The notes below the pieces were generated by a model. It saw only the letters and a list, made by a program, of their open reading frames with translations, made no database searches and was not told the origin of the DNA. Positions 33,509-41,494 of a stretch of DNA of 64,000 nt are shown here, one piece after another. The translations under genes and the position numbers were made by a program. Origin of the DNA: DATELY01 sp035276085 (GTDB taxonomy: Bacteria > Pseudomonadota > Gammaproteobacteria > Steroidobacterales > Steroidobacteraceae); assembly GCA_035276085.1 (NCBI GenBank), contig DATELY010000092.1:21714-85713 (forward strand). The letters are read 5' to 3'. Position 1 is the first letter of the stretch, and every line of letters begins with the position of its first letter.

Positions 33509-34903
33509 ATGCTCGGTACCATTCCCGAAAGCACCATTCGGCTCGTGATCGATGCGAGCTATCTGCTGGTCGCGTTCCTGTTCATTTTCGGCTTGAAGCA
33601 GATGAGCTCCCCCGTGACGGCTCGCCGGGGAATTCTCTGGGCCGGCATGGGCATGATCATCGCCACCTTCATCAGCTTCGCGTATCCGGGCATGAGCAAC
33701 TACTGGCTCATGCTGGCCGCGATCGCGGTGGGCAGCGTGCTGGCGTGGATCACGGGAAAGCGCGTGGCCATGACCGACATGCCGCAGATGATCGCTCTGT
33801 ACAACGGCATGGGCGGTGGCGCCGCGGCGGCGATCGGCGCTGTCGAATTGTATGCGGGCAATGCCCACGGTATTGCGGTGATGGTGCTCGCCGTCATCGG
33901 CTCCGTCATCGGTGCGATCTCGTTCAGCGGCAGCTTGATTGCATTCGGCAAGCTGCAGGGACTGATCAAGGGCTCGTGGCGCTTCGGCGGCCAACAGGCG
34001 CTGAACATCCTGATCCTGATCGCCGTCCTCGTGCTCGGCGGCCTGGTCGCGTTCGCTCACGGCGTCGACTACACGATCATCACCGCGTTCTTCGTGCTGG
34101 CCCTGCTGCTCGGGTTGATGATGACGCTACCGATCGGTGGCGCCGACATGCCTGTCGTCATCTCGTTGTACAACGCACTCACCGGTCTTGCCGTTGCGTT
34201 CGAAGGCTTCGTGCTGCAGAACGCCGCGATGATCATCGCAGGCACCGTCGTAGGCTCGGCAGGTACGCTCCTCACGCAGTTGATGGCGAAAGCCATGAAC
34301 CGCTCGCTCGGCAACGTGTTGTTCAGCGGCTTCGGCGATACGGGCGGCCCGGCGAAGGGCGAAGTGAAGGGCGCGATGAAAGCCATCGAAGCCACCGACG
34401 TCGGCGTGATGATGGCGTTCGCACAGAAAGTGATCATCGTGCCCGGATACGGCATGGCGGTGGCACAGGCGCAGCACAAGGTCTGGGAGCTCACTCAGCT
34501 GCTGCAGGAACACGGCGTGACCGTGAAGTTTGCAATCCATCCCGTCGCCGGCCGCATGCCGGGCCACATGAACGTACTGCTCGCCGAAGCGGGCGTGCCG
34601 TACGACATCATTGCCGACATGGAGGAGATCAACGCCGAGTTCGACACGACGGATGTCGCCTTGATCATCGGCGCAAACGACGTGGTGAATCCGGTCGCAC
34701 GCACCGACAAATCCAGTCCGATCTACGGCATGCCCATTCTCAACGCGGATCGCGCCAAGAACACGATCGTGATCAAGCGCGGTCAGGGCGCCGGTTTCTC
34801 CGGAATCGAGAATGCGCTGTTCTATCTGGACAACACGCGCATGCTGTATGGCGACGCACAAGCGGCGGTCTCGCAGCTGATTCAAGCCGTGAAGAGCGTG
34901 TGA
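33509..34903 (+). CDS. pntB: NAD(P) transhydrogenase subunit beta
   Basis: Membrane (dII) plus NADP-binding (dIII) subunit, 464 aa. There are about nine helices through residue 280, then a cytoplasmic Rossmann-like dIII with VIIVPGYGMAVAQAQH, HPVAGRMPGHMNVLLAEAGVPYD, IGANDVVNP and IKRGQGAGFSGIEN, all standard PntB motifs. The start ATG at 33509 has GAGAGG 8 nt upstream. In-frame readings back to 33023 run through the repeat and pntAB and are rejected. It is third in the pntAA-pntAB-pntB operon and supplies NADPH at the expense of proton-motive force. Confidence 0.95.
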   Translation: MLGTIPESTIRLVIDASYLLVAFLFIFGLKQMSSPVTARRGILWAGMGMIIATFISFAYPGMSNYWLMLAAIAVGSVLAWITGKRVAMTDMPQMIALYNGMGGGAAAAIGAVELYAGNAHGIAVMVLAVIGSVIGAISFSGSLIAFGKLQGLIKGSWRFGGQQALNILILIAVLVLGGLVAFAHGVDYTIITAFFVLALLLGLMMTLPIGGADMPVVISLYNALTGLAVAFEGFVLQNAAMIIAGTVVGSAGTLLTQLMAKAMNRSLGNVLFSGFGDTGGPAKGEVKGAMKAIEATDVGVMMAFAQKVIIVPGYGMAVAQAQHKVWELTQLLQEHGVTVKFAIHPVAGRMPGHMNVLLAEAGVPYDIIADMEEINAEFDTTDVALIIGANDVVNPVARTDKSSPIYGMPILNADRAKNTIVIKRGQGAGFSGIENALFYLDNTRMLYGDAQAAVSQLIQAVKSV

Positions 34904-35023
34904 TCTGCGGTTGCAACGTAGGTCGAATGCATACGCGCAGACGGACGTCACTGTGAGGGCCCGAGTCGGATCTGGCGATCGCGACGCCGACAAAAATAGC
35001 GTCGAAAAAATCCGTCCGCGGCA

Positions 35024-35037
35024 TTGACAAACATCAA
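35024..35037. promoter_or_regulatory. FNR/ANR-like binding site
   Basis: TTGACAAACATCAA matches the dyad consensus TTGAT-N4-ATCAA at nine of ten specified positions. TTGAC-N4-ATCAA is a common functional variant of ANR/FNR-type boxes. The nearest downstream gene is priA, 289 bp away, so the target could be an unannotated small transcript in this spacer. No -10 at the typical distance on the plus strand is obvious. Confidence 0.4.
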
Positions 35038-35262
35038 TCGCCGAACGCTTTCGGCGTTTGCACACGGCTTGACGCGCGCGACTTTCCCACATGAGTGCCG
35101 AACAACGGGACCTCAGGCATCCTTGGCCCGCCCCGTCAAGCCCGAATCTGTCCAACTCACTGTTTTGCCTTGTAAAAGCGCTACCGTTCAAAACTTGAGC
35201 AGCGCGCAAAGTTCTCGCGAAAACGGATACTTGAGCGCCTTGATCCCAATCGATGCACAGAG

Positions 35263-35285
35263 TTATCCACAGCTTTTGTGAACAA
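35263..35285. promoter_or_regulatory. Pair of inverted DnaA-box-like sites upstream of priA
   Basis: TTATCCACA at 35263-35271 is a perfect match to the DnaA-box consensus TTATNCACA. On the other strand, TTGTTCACA (35277-35285) differs at one position. They are 5 bp apart and end 41 bp before the priA start, where DnaA could modulate expression of the replication-restart helicase. There is no AT-rich unwinding element or further box cluster, so this is not an origin. Confidence 0.5.
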
Positions 35286-35326
35286 CTCGCAGGTCGCTTT
35301 CGGCGCCTGCGGCGAGCTCTCGAACG

Positions 35327-37507
35327 ATGATTCTGGGCGTCGCACTCGATACTCCGCTGCGCTCGCTCTTCGACTATCGACCGCCGAGTGACGGGCTGGA
35401 AACCCGCATCAAACCTGGCCAGCGGCTGTGGGTGCCCTTCGGACGTCGCAAAGTGGTTGCAGTGGTCACCGAATGCCGCGAACGCTCGGCCGTGCCGACG
35501 CACAAATTGCGCGCGGCATTGAGCGTGATCGATACCGAGCCCGTCATCGATCCGGTGCTGCTGGATCTGCTCGTCTGGTCAGCGGACTACTACCACCACC
35601 CGATCGGGGAAGTGGTCTTCGGTGCGCTGCCGCCGGCACTCCGAGCAGGAGCCGACCTGCATGCCACGACGACGCAATGGGAGATCACGGCCGCGGATGG
35701 TCTCGAAGCTCTGCCGCCGCGCGCGAAGAAACTGCGAGCCGTCTTCGCGACCCTGGCGTCTCGGTCTGCCGCAGAAGAAGACCTGCTCGTTCCAGGGCAG
35801 CAAGCGTCGCTGCGCGAGCTCGAACGTCGCGGACTGGTTCGTCGGCGCGAGGTGGTCGCCGTGCCTCGACTCGATGACTCACCCGTCGCACGCGATGAGC
35901 CGCCGCCGTTGAACGATGCCCAAGCCCGCGCAGTGGGTGCGATTGAGGGCCGCTTGGGACGCTTCGAAACGCTCGTGCTCAAAGGCGTCACCGGCAGCGG
36001 CAAGACGGAGGTGTATCTGCAGTTGATCGCCGCAGTTCTCGCGTCGGGAGGCCAGGCACTCGTGCTGGTGCCTGAAATCGCACTCACCCCGCAGCTGCTC
36101 GCGCGGTTCCGCGCGCGCTTCGGTAGCGGCATCGCTGTACTGCATTCGAACCTGGCCGGCGGCGACCGGGTGAATGCGTGGCGGGCAGCGCGCAGCGGCG
36201 AGGCGAGCGTCGTGATCGGCACCCGGTCGGCCGTGTTCGCTCCCCTGGCACGCCCCGGAATCGTCATCGTCGACGAAGAGCACGATGCCTCTTTCAAGCA
36301 GCAGGAGGGGTTTCGCTATTCCGGCCGCGATCTTGCGATAGCGCGCGCACAGCGCCACCGCATCCCGATCGTGCTGGGCTCGGCGACACCCGCGCTCGAA
36401 AGTCTCGCCCGCGCGCAACGCTCGCCGCAGAACTTGCTGTCGCTACCGTATCGAGCGGGCAATGCAGTCGCGCCGCGTGTGCAGCTGGTGGATCTGCGCC
36501 GACACGCAGCGACACACGGATTGGCCATGCCCGTGCTGCAGGCAATGCAGGAGCACCTTCGCGCCGGCGGTCAGATCCTGCTGTTCTTGAACCGGCGCGG
36601 CTATGCGCCTGTCCTGTTCTGCCCAGCGTGCGGGTGGGCAGCGACCTGTTTGCGCTGCGAATCGCGGCTCACCGTGCATCGGCGCGATGGACAACTGAAG
36701 TGTCACCACTGCGCTGCCACGCACCCGCTGATCGACGTGTGTCCCTCGTGCAATGCGCCCACGAAACCGGTAGGCCAGGGCACCGAACGCATCGAAGGTG
36801 CGCTGGAAGAGCTGTTTCCCGGCGTACCCGTCGCGCGCATCGACCGGGACAGCACGCGTCGCAAAGGCGCGCTCGAGGCAGAGCTGGAGCGTGTCCACAC
36901 GGGCGCTGCCCGTATTCTCGTCGGCACGCAGATGGTGACCAAAGGCCATCACTTTCCGGACGTGAGCCTCGTCGTAGTCCTCAACGCAGACCAGGGACTG
37001 TTCAGCACGGACTTCCGGGCGAGCGAGCGACTCGCGCAAACGATCATTCAGGTCGCCGGTCGCGCCGGTCGCGCCGCGCGCGCCGGAGAGGTCCTGATTC
37101 AAACTGAATTTCCTCAGCATCCGTTGCTGCAGCATCTCATCACCGACGGGTACGAGGGCTTCGCGCAGGCCGCCCTTGCCGAGCGCGAGATTGCCAAATG
37201 GCCCCCGTACTCGCGCTTGGCACTGCTGCGCGCGGAGGCCACCCAACCGCAATTGGCGATGCAGTTCCTGAAGGCAGCTCGCGCCCAGGCGGCCGAGCTG
37301 ATGGCAGGACCCGTACAGCTGCTCGGTCCGGCGCCTGCGCCCATGGAAAAGCGCGTCGGGCGGTATCGCGCGCAGCTGCTCGTCAAAGCGCCAGCACATG
37401 GTCCGCTACAACGCACGCTGAGCGCGTGGCTGCCGCTGCTTGCGCAACTGCCGGACGTACGTCGGGTGAAATGGTCGATCGATGTGGATCCGCTGGAGTT
37501 GTTTTGA
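35327..37507 (+). CDS. priA: Primosomal protein N' (replication-restart helicase PriA)
   Basis: 3'-5' DNA helicase that recognises stalled forks and reloads the replisome. 726 aa, full length. The N-terminal DNA-binding domain (1-190) is followed by the helicase core with Walker A GVTGSGKT (220-227) and DEEH (316-319). The zinc-binding domain carries paired Cys motifs in FCPACGWAATCLRCE and KCHHCA ... CPSCNAP. Helicase motifs V-VI include GTQMVTKGHHFP and QVAGRAGRA. The ribosome binding site is weak. A repeat (37510-37586) follows the stop directly and precedes argS. Confidence 0.96.
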   Translation: MILGVALDTPLRSLFDYRPPSDGLETRIKPGQRLWVPFGRRKVVAVVTECRERSAVPTHKLRAALSVIDTEPVIDPVLLDLLVWSADYYHHPIGEVVFGALPPALRAGADLHATTTQWEITAADGLEALPPRAKKLRAVFATLASRSAAEEDLLVPGQQASLRELERRGLVRRREVVAVPRLDDSPVARDEPPPLNDAQARAVGAIEGRLGRFETLVLKGVTGSGKTEVYLQLIAAVLASGGQALVLVPEIALTPQLLARFRARFGSGIAVLHSNLAGGDRVNAWRAARSGEASVVIGTRSAVFAPLARPGIVIVDEEHDASFKQQEGFRYSGRDLAIARAQRHRIPIVLGSATPALESLARAQRSPQNLLSLPYRAGNAVAPRVQLVDLRRHAATHGLAMPVLQAMQEHLRAGGQILLFLNRRGYAPVLFCPACGWAATCLRCESRLTVHRRDGQLKCHHCAATHPLIDVCPSCNAPTKPVGQGTERIEGALEELFPGVPVARIDRDSTRRKGALEAELERVHTGAARILVGTQMVTKGHHFPDVSLVVVLNADQGLFSTDFRASERLAQTIIQVAGRAGRAARAGEVLIQTEFPQHPLLQHLITDGYEGFAQAALAEREIAKWPPYSRLALLRAEATQPQLAMQFLKAARAQAAELMAGPVQLLGPAPAPMEKRVGRYRAQLLVKAPAHGPLQRTLSAWLPLLAQLPDVRRVKWSIDVDPLELF

Positions 37508-37509
37508 TG

Positions 37510-37586
37510 GGCCTGAGGCCTGAGGCCTGGGACCTGAGGCTTGGGCCGGACGACACTCGACCCCAGGTCTCAAGTCCCAGGCCCCC
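37510..37586. repeat. Family C heptamer inverted repeat, copy 2
   Basis: Left arm is four to five CCTGAGG/CCTGGGA heptamers (37512-37547). Right arm 37561-37586 (CCCAGGT, CTCAAGT, CCCAGGC) is its imperfect complement, giving a stem of about 22 bp with three mismatches and a short loop. It begins 3 nt after the priA stop and ends 36 nt before the argS start. It shares the CCTGGGACCTG words with copy 1 at 8949-9056. Confidence 0.8.
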
Positions 37587-37622
37587 TTGCTAGACTTCGC
37601 ACCCCGATTCCATCCCTCTGCC

Positions 37623-39311
37623 ATGAAAGACCAAATCGCCCAGCTCGTGCGCGCAGCCGTCGAGGCGTTGCGCGGCGACCTTCTCCCCGCCGATCTCGTC
37701 GTGCCCGAGATCGAGATCGAGCGCACGCGCGATCCTGCGCATGGCGACTTCGCCACGAACATCGCGCTGCGTCTGGCGAAGCCCGCGCGCCGCAATCCAC
37801 GCGAAGTGGCGCAGAAGATTGCCGCTCATCTGGGCCAACACGCGCTCTTCACGAAGGTGGAAGCCGCGGGCGCCGGCTTCGTCAACTTCCACTGCTCGCC
37901 ACAGAGCTATGCGGAGGAGCTCGAACGCATTCTCGACACCGGGGCGGCTTACGGATCCAGTGACGTCGGCCAGCGTCAGCGTGTGTTGGTGGAGTTCGTC
38001 TCGGCGAATCCAACGGGACCGTTGCACGTGGGGCACGGGCGACAGGCCGCGCTCGGCGATACGCTCGCTGCCTTGCTTGCCAGTCAGGGTTTCGACGTCA
38101 CGCGCGAGTTCTACTACAACGACGCGGGCGTGCAGATTCACAATTTGGCCGTGTCCGTTCAGGCCCGAGCTCGCGGCCTGCAGCCGGGCGCGCCAGGTTG
38201 GCCCACGGACGCCTACAACGGCGAATACATCCAGGACATCGCGCAGGACTTTCTTGCGCGCAAGTCGGTGCAAGCGCTCGACGGCGATGCGGTCACGGCC
38301 AACGGCGACGTGAACGACCTGGATTCGATGCGTCGTTTCGCAGTGGCCTACCTGCGCCGCGAGCAGGACATGGATCTGCAGGTGTTCGGCGTGAAGTTCG
38401 ACGTGTACTACCTCGAGTCGAGTCTCTACAGCGACCGCAAAGTCGAGGGGGCCGTGCAGGGACTCATCGCGAGCGGCAAGACCTACGAGCAGGACGGCGC
38501 GCTCTGGTTGCGCACGACGGAATATGGCGACGACAAAGATCGCGTCATGCGTAAATCCGATGGCACCTACACCTACTTCGTGCCCGACGTCGCCTATCAC
38601 GTCACCAAGTGGGAACGCGGCTTCCAGCGCGCCATCAACATTCAAGGCAGCGACCATCACGGCACCATCGCTCGTGTGCGCGCGGGGTTGCAGGCACTGA
38701 ACATCGGCATTCCGCAGGGCTATCCCGACTACGTGCTGCACAAGATGGTCCGCGTGATGCGCGGCGGCGAAGAAGTGAAGATCTCCAAGCGCGCCGGCTC
38801 CTACGTGACCGTGCGCGATCTGATCGAATGGGTGGGTCGCGATGCGGTGCGCTTCTTTCTGGCGTCACGACGCGCCGATACGGAGTTCGTGTTCGATATC
38901 GATCTGGCACTCGCGCAAAGTGAAGAGAACCCCGTGTACTACGTGCAGTACGCGCACGCTCGCGTGTGCAGCGTATTCCGGCAGCTGCGAGAAAAGGGGC
39001 TCGTTCACGATCGCGCACTGGGCGCACTGCACTTGAGCTTACTGACCGAGCCGCACGAAAAGGCGTTGATCCGCCGGCTGACAAGCTTCGGCGAACTGCT
39101 CGCGACCGCCGCGCGGGCGCTGGAACCGCATCAGGTCGCACACTTTCTGCGCGACGTAGCGGGCGACTTCCACACCTACTACAACGCGCAAAAATTCATC
39201 GTCGAAGATGCCAACCTGCGTAACGCACGCTTGAACCTCGTCGCCGCAACGCGCCAGGTCATCGCAAACGGTTTGCGATTGCTCGGGGTCAACGCGCCGG
39301 AGACGATGTGA
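37623..39311 (+). CDS. argS: Arginyl-tRNA synthetase
   Basis: Class I aminoacyl-tRNA synthetase, 562 aa from the ATG at 37623 ([16 protein letters not shown]). The signature HIGH-type motif is HVGH (135-138), within [15 protein letters not shown]. The KMSKS-equivalent is KISKR (386-390). The N-terminal Add1 domain and C-terminal DALR anticodon domain are present. No Shine-Dalgarno precedes the start; the 36-nt interval to the repeat is C/T-rich. The priA-argS-SPOR order is conserved in gammaproteobacteria. Confidence 0.96.
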   Translation: MKDQIAQLVRAAVEALRGDLLPADLVVPEIEIERTRDPAHGDFATNIALRLAKPARRNPREVAQKIAAHLGQHALFTKVEAAGAGFVNFHCSPQSYAEELERILDTGAAYGSSDVGQRQRVLVEFVSANPTGPLHVGHGRQAALGDTLAALLASQGFDVTREFYYNDAGVQIHNLAVSVQARARGLQPGAPGWPTDAYNGEYIQDIAQDFLARKSVQALDGDAVTANGDVNDLDSMRRFAVAYLRREQDMDLQVFGVKFDVYYLESSLYSDRKVEGAVQGLIASGKTYEQDGALWLRTTEYGDDKDRVMRKSDGTYTYFVPDVAYHVTKWERGFQRAINIQGSDHHGTIARVRAGLQALNIGIPQGYPDYVLHKMVRVMRGGEEVKISKRAGSYVTVRDLIEWVGRDAVRFFLASRRADTEFVFDIDLALAQSEENPVYYVQYAHARVCSVFRQLREKGLVHDRALGALHLSLLTEPHEKALIRRLTSFGELLATAARALEPHQVAHFLRDVAGDFHTYYNAQKFIVEDANLRNARLNLVAATRQVIANGLRLLGVNAPETM

Positions 39312-39322
39312 ATAGCGGGGTG

Positions 39323-39440
39323 ACTGGTCGGCTGGCTTGCTGGTCTGCTGGCCAGAAAGATCTGCAGGAGAATCCAGTGACCGCAAGTACTGCCACAATC
39401 CTTCTGGCCAGCAGACCAGCTGACCAGCTAGCCAACTAGC
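39323..39440. repeat. Family D octamer inverted repeat, copy 1
   Basis: Left arm 39323-39357 is four CTGGYYKG-like octamers (CTGGTCGG, CTGGCTTG, CTGGTCTG, CTGGCCAG). Right arm 39402-39440 is their complement, with a perfect inner stem of 19 bp (ending GCTGGCCAGAA). The loop contains CGCAAGTAC. It sits between the argS stop and the SPOR-protein start, leaving 7 nt before the ATG. Copy 2 lies on the other side of the SPOR gene. Confidence 0.85.
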
Positions 39441-39447
39441 CCTCCGC

Positions 39448-40005
39448 ATGGCTCGCGACTACAAAAACACCAAGCGCCGCGGCGGCGGCTCGGGGCTTCC
39501 CGGTTGGGTCGGCGTCCTCGTCGGGCTTGCGATGGGATTGAGCGTTGCACTGGGTGTGTATTTGTACGATCGCCGCCCCGAAGCACGGCGCGCTGCGCCC
39601 GAAGCGCCGCTTGCGCGCGATGAGGAAGCACCCGCTCAGAAACCTGCACCCGCCTCTCAGGAGGCCGAAACGGAATTCGAGTTCTACGACATGCTGCCCA
39701 AGTTCGAAGTCGTCGTACCGGAAAGCGGCGGCGAAGTCGCTGTGCCCAACGCTGCCGAAGTGAACAAGCCCGGCGCTTACATCCTGCAGGCCGGTTCATT
39801 CCGTAACTTCGCCGACGCCGACCGCATGCGCGCGCTGATTGCGCTGCAAGGGGTCGAATCGAAGATTCAGAAAGTCACCGTCGACAAGGACACCTGGCAC
39901 CGCGTCCGTATCGGCCCGATCAAGAATCTCGAAGCACTGGAAGAGACGCGCAGCAAGTTGCGCGCGGCGCAGATCGATGCGTTGGTGATTCGGGTGGGGC
40001 AGTGA
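39448..40005 (+). CDS. SPOR-domain membrane protein (FtsN-like)
   Basis: Predicted inner-membrane protein that binds denuded septal peptidoglycan. 185 aa: a basic cytoplasmic N-terminus with RRGGGSGLPGW, one helix (about 20-42), a Pro/Ala/Glu-rich linker, the EFYDMLPKFEVVVPE segment common to these FtsN-like proteins, and a C-terminal SPOR domain (about 108-185; YILQAGSFRNFADADRMRALI, VRIGPIKNLEALEETRSKL). No ribosome binding site is visible because the repeat ends 7 nt upstream. Family D repeats bracket the gene on both sides. Confidence 0.88.
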   Translation: MARDYKNTKRRGGGSGLPGWVGVLVGLAMGLSVALGVYLYDRRPEARRAAPEAPLARDEEAPAQKPAPASQEAETEFEFYDMLPKFEVVVPESGGEVAVPNAAEVNKPGAYILQAGSFRNFADADRMRALIALQGVESKIQKVTVDKDTWHRVRIGPIKNLEALEETRSKLRAAQIDALVIRVGQ

Positions 40006-40018
40006 CGAGCTACGCTCG

Positions 40019-40122
40019 TCGGCTTGCTGGTCTGCTGGCTTGCTGGCCAGAAGGAACGGCGGCGAAACATCGCAAGTACAGTTCAGTGCCTTTCTGGCCA
40101 GCCGACCAGCCAGCCAGCTAGC
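40019..40122. repeat. Family D octamer inverted repeat, copy 2
   Basis: Left arm 40019-40053 (GGCTTG, CTGGTCTG, CTGGCTTG, CTGGCCAG) and right arm 40091-40122 (CTGGCCAG, CCGACCAG, CCAGCCAG) pair through a CTGGCCAG core. The loop again contains CGCAAGTAC, as in copy 1, so copies 1 and 2 share ancestry beyond the unit. It occupies the convergent spacer between the SPOR gene and the NtrX-like gene. Confidence 0.82.
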
Positions 40123-40132
40123 AGAACCCCGC

Positions 40133-41494
40133 TCAATCCTCCGCCAGCTGCCTGAAGTCCACGCCCAGCGAGCGCAGCTTGCGATACAGGTGCGTGCGCT
40201 CCATCCCCACCCGCTTGGCGAGCTGCCCGACCTTGCCGTTGCAGAGAATCAGTTGCTGCTGCAAATACGCGCGCTCGAAATGCTCGCGGGCTTCGCGCAG
40301 AGGCATCGCCAGCAGATCCTGCTTGACGAGTGGCTCGTTGGCCGCGCTTTGTGCGGCAAGCTCGCGCTCGATCTCTTCCAGGCGGATCTCTTCATCGCCG
40401 CCCAGGATCAACAAGCGCTTCACGAGATTGCTGAGCTCGCGCACGTTGCCGGGCCACGGGTAATTGCGCAGTCGGTTTTGAGCCGCGACGCTGAAGCGGC
40501 GAAAGGGCAATTGCTCTTCATCCACCAGACGATCGACGAAGTGGCGTAACAACTCCGGCACGTCCTGCGCGTACTCGCGCAGTGGCGGCACGTGCAACGT
40601 GATCACGTTGAGTTGCGACAGCAGTTCCATCCGCACCGGGCCCTGACTGTCGGTCAACAGCACGCGCGGTGACGAGGAGGTCAGAATGCGGATGTCGAGC
40701 GGCACCGGAGACGAGCCGCCCACGCGCATGAAATTCTTGGCTTCGAGCGCAGCCAAGACGATGCCTTGCGCTGCGTGATTCAAATCCTCGAGCCCCTTGA
40801 TGAACAGGAAACCGCCAGCGGCCTGTTCCAACACACCCGGCTGTACGACGCCGCGGACTTCGCTCCCGAGGAATGTCGTGCTGGCCACTTCATCGCCGAT
40901 GCCTGCGGCGACCACCGGGATGAACGGGCCCGCTGCGCGCGGGCTCAACGAATGGATGTAGCGCGCCAACGCTTCGCGTCCGGAGCCGGGTTCGCCAGTA
41001 ATCAGTGCGGGTGCGGTGTGTGGCGCGATCTGTTGCGCTTGCGAGCGCAGGGCCTGCATGGGCCTGCTCTTGCCGATCGGGCCGAGCAACGGCGATGACA
41101 AGACGCGGCTTGGCTGACGCTTGTTGCGCGCGGATTCCAATGCGCGCTCCACCGTGCGAAGCAATTTGGCAAGCGAGAGCGGCTTCTCCACGAAATCGAA
41201 AGCGCCCAAGCGCGTCGCTTCGACCGCCGTTTCCACCGTGCCGTGACCGGACATCATGACCACCTGGGCACCGTTGTCCGCTTGCTGCCACTCGCGCAGC
41301 AAGGTGATGCCGTCGGCGTCGGGCATCCAGATATCGAGCAGCACCAGATCCGGGTTGTGCTCCGACCGCAGCGCGCGTGCCTGCGCGGCGTTGGCTGCGA
41401 CTTCGACGTCGTAGCCTTCGTCCGACAGTATCTCTTGCAACAGTCCGCGGATTTCCGCCTCGTCGTCGACGACCAAGATGTGTGCTGCACTCAT
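40133..41494 (-). CDS. NtrX-like response regulator with degenerate AAA+ domain
   Basis: Receiver - AAA+ - Fis-HTH regulator, 453 aa, partner of the adjacent NtrY-like kinase. The receiver (1-120) has phospho-acceptor D54 and K104. The central domain (about 135-370) keeps the fold and the YPWPGNVREL sensor-II region, but the key motifs are lost. Walker A is GEPGSGRE, with Arg (R173) for the catalytic Lys. The sigma-54-contacting GAFTGA loop is replaced by VRGVVQPG (213-220). Walker B reads FLFIKGLED without the Asp-Glu pair. The second arginine finger is Gln in SQLNV. The Fis-type HTH at about 405-448 is intact. It probably acts by DNA binding without ATP-driven sigma-54 activation. ATGA overlap with ntrY. 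Confidence 0.88.
   Translation of the reverse strand: MSAAHILVVDDEAEIRGLLQEILSDEGYDVEVAANAAQARALRSEHNPDLVLLDIWMPDADGITLLREWQQADNGAQVVMMSGHGTVETAVEATRLGAFDFVEKPLSLAKLLRTVERALESARNKRQPSRVLSSPLLGPIGKSRPMQALRSQAQQIAPHTAPALITGEPGSGREALARYIHSLSPRAAGPFIPVVAAGIGDEVASTTFLGSEVRGVVQPGVLEQAAGGFLFIKGLEDLNHAAQGIVLAALEAKNFMRVGGSSPVPLDIRILTSSSPRVLLTDSQGPVRMELLSQLNVITLHVPPLREYAQDVPELLRHFVDRLVDEEQLPFRRFSVAAQNRLRNYPWPGNVRELSNLVKRLLILGGDEEIRLEEIERELAAQSAANEPLVKQDLLAMPLREAREHFERAYLQQQLILCNGKVGQLAKRVGMERTHLYRKLRSLGVDFRQLAED

Larger units (their letters stand above)
34904..35326. other. 423-bp regulatory spacer between pntB and priA
   Basis: No gene seen. In order it holds an FNR-like dyad (35024-35037), a short hairpin CGCCGAA-CGCT-TTCGGCG (about 35039-35056), a pair of 9-bp inverted arms GGCTTGACG (35066-35074) and CGTCAAGCC (35134-35142), and two DnaA-box-like sites (35263-35285) before priA. 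It is A+T-richer than its surroundings. A small regulatory RNA or a multi-input priA promoter is possible; neither can be shown from the sequence alone. Confidence 0.45.

Noticed and set aside
35024..35281. 85-codon frame over the FNR-like site and DnaA boxes
   Set aside because: Begins at TTG within the FNR-like dyad, has no ribosome binding site and no domain; the region is better explained as regulatory.
35263..35285. Possible replication origin at the DnaA boxes
   Set aside because: Only two boxes, no AT-rich unwinding region, and no dnaA, dnaN, gidA or parAB neighbours.
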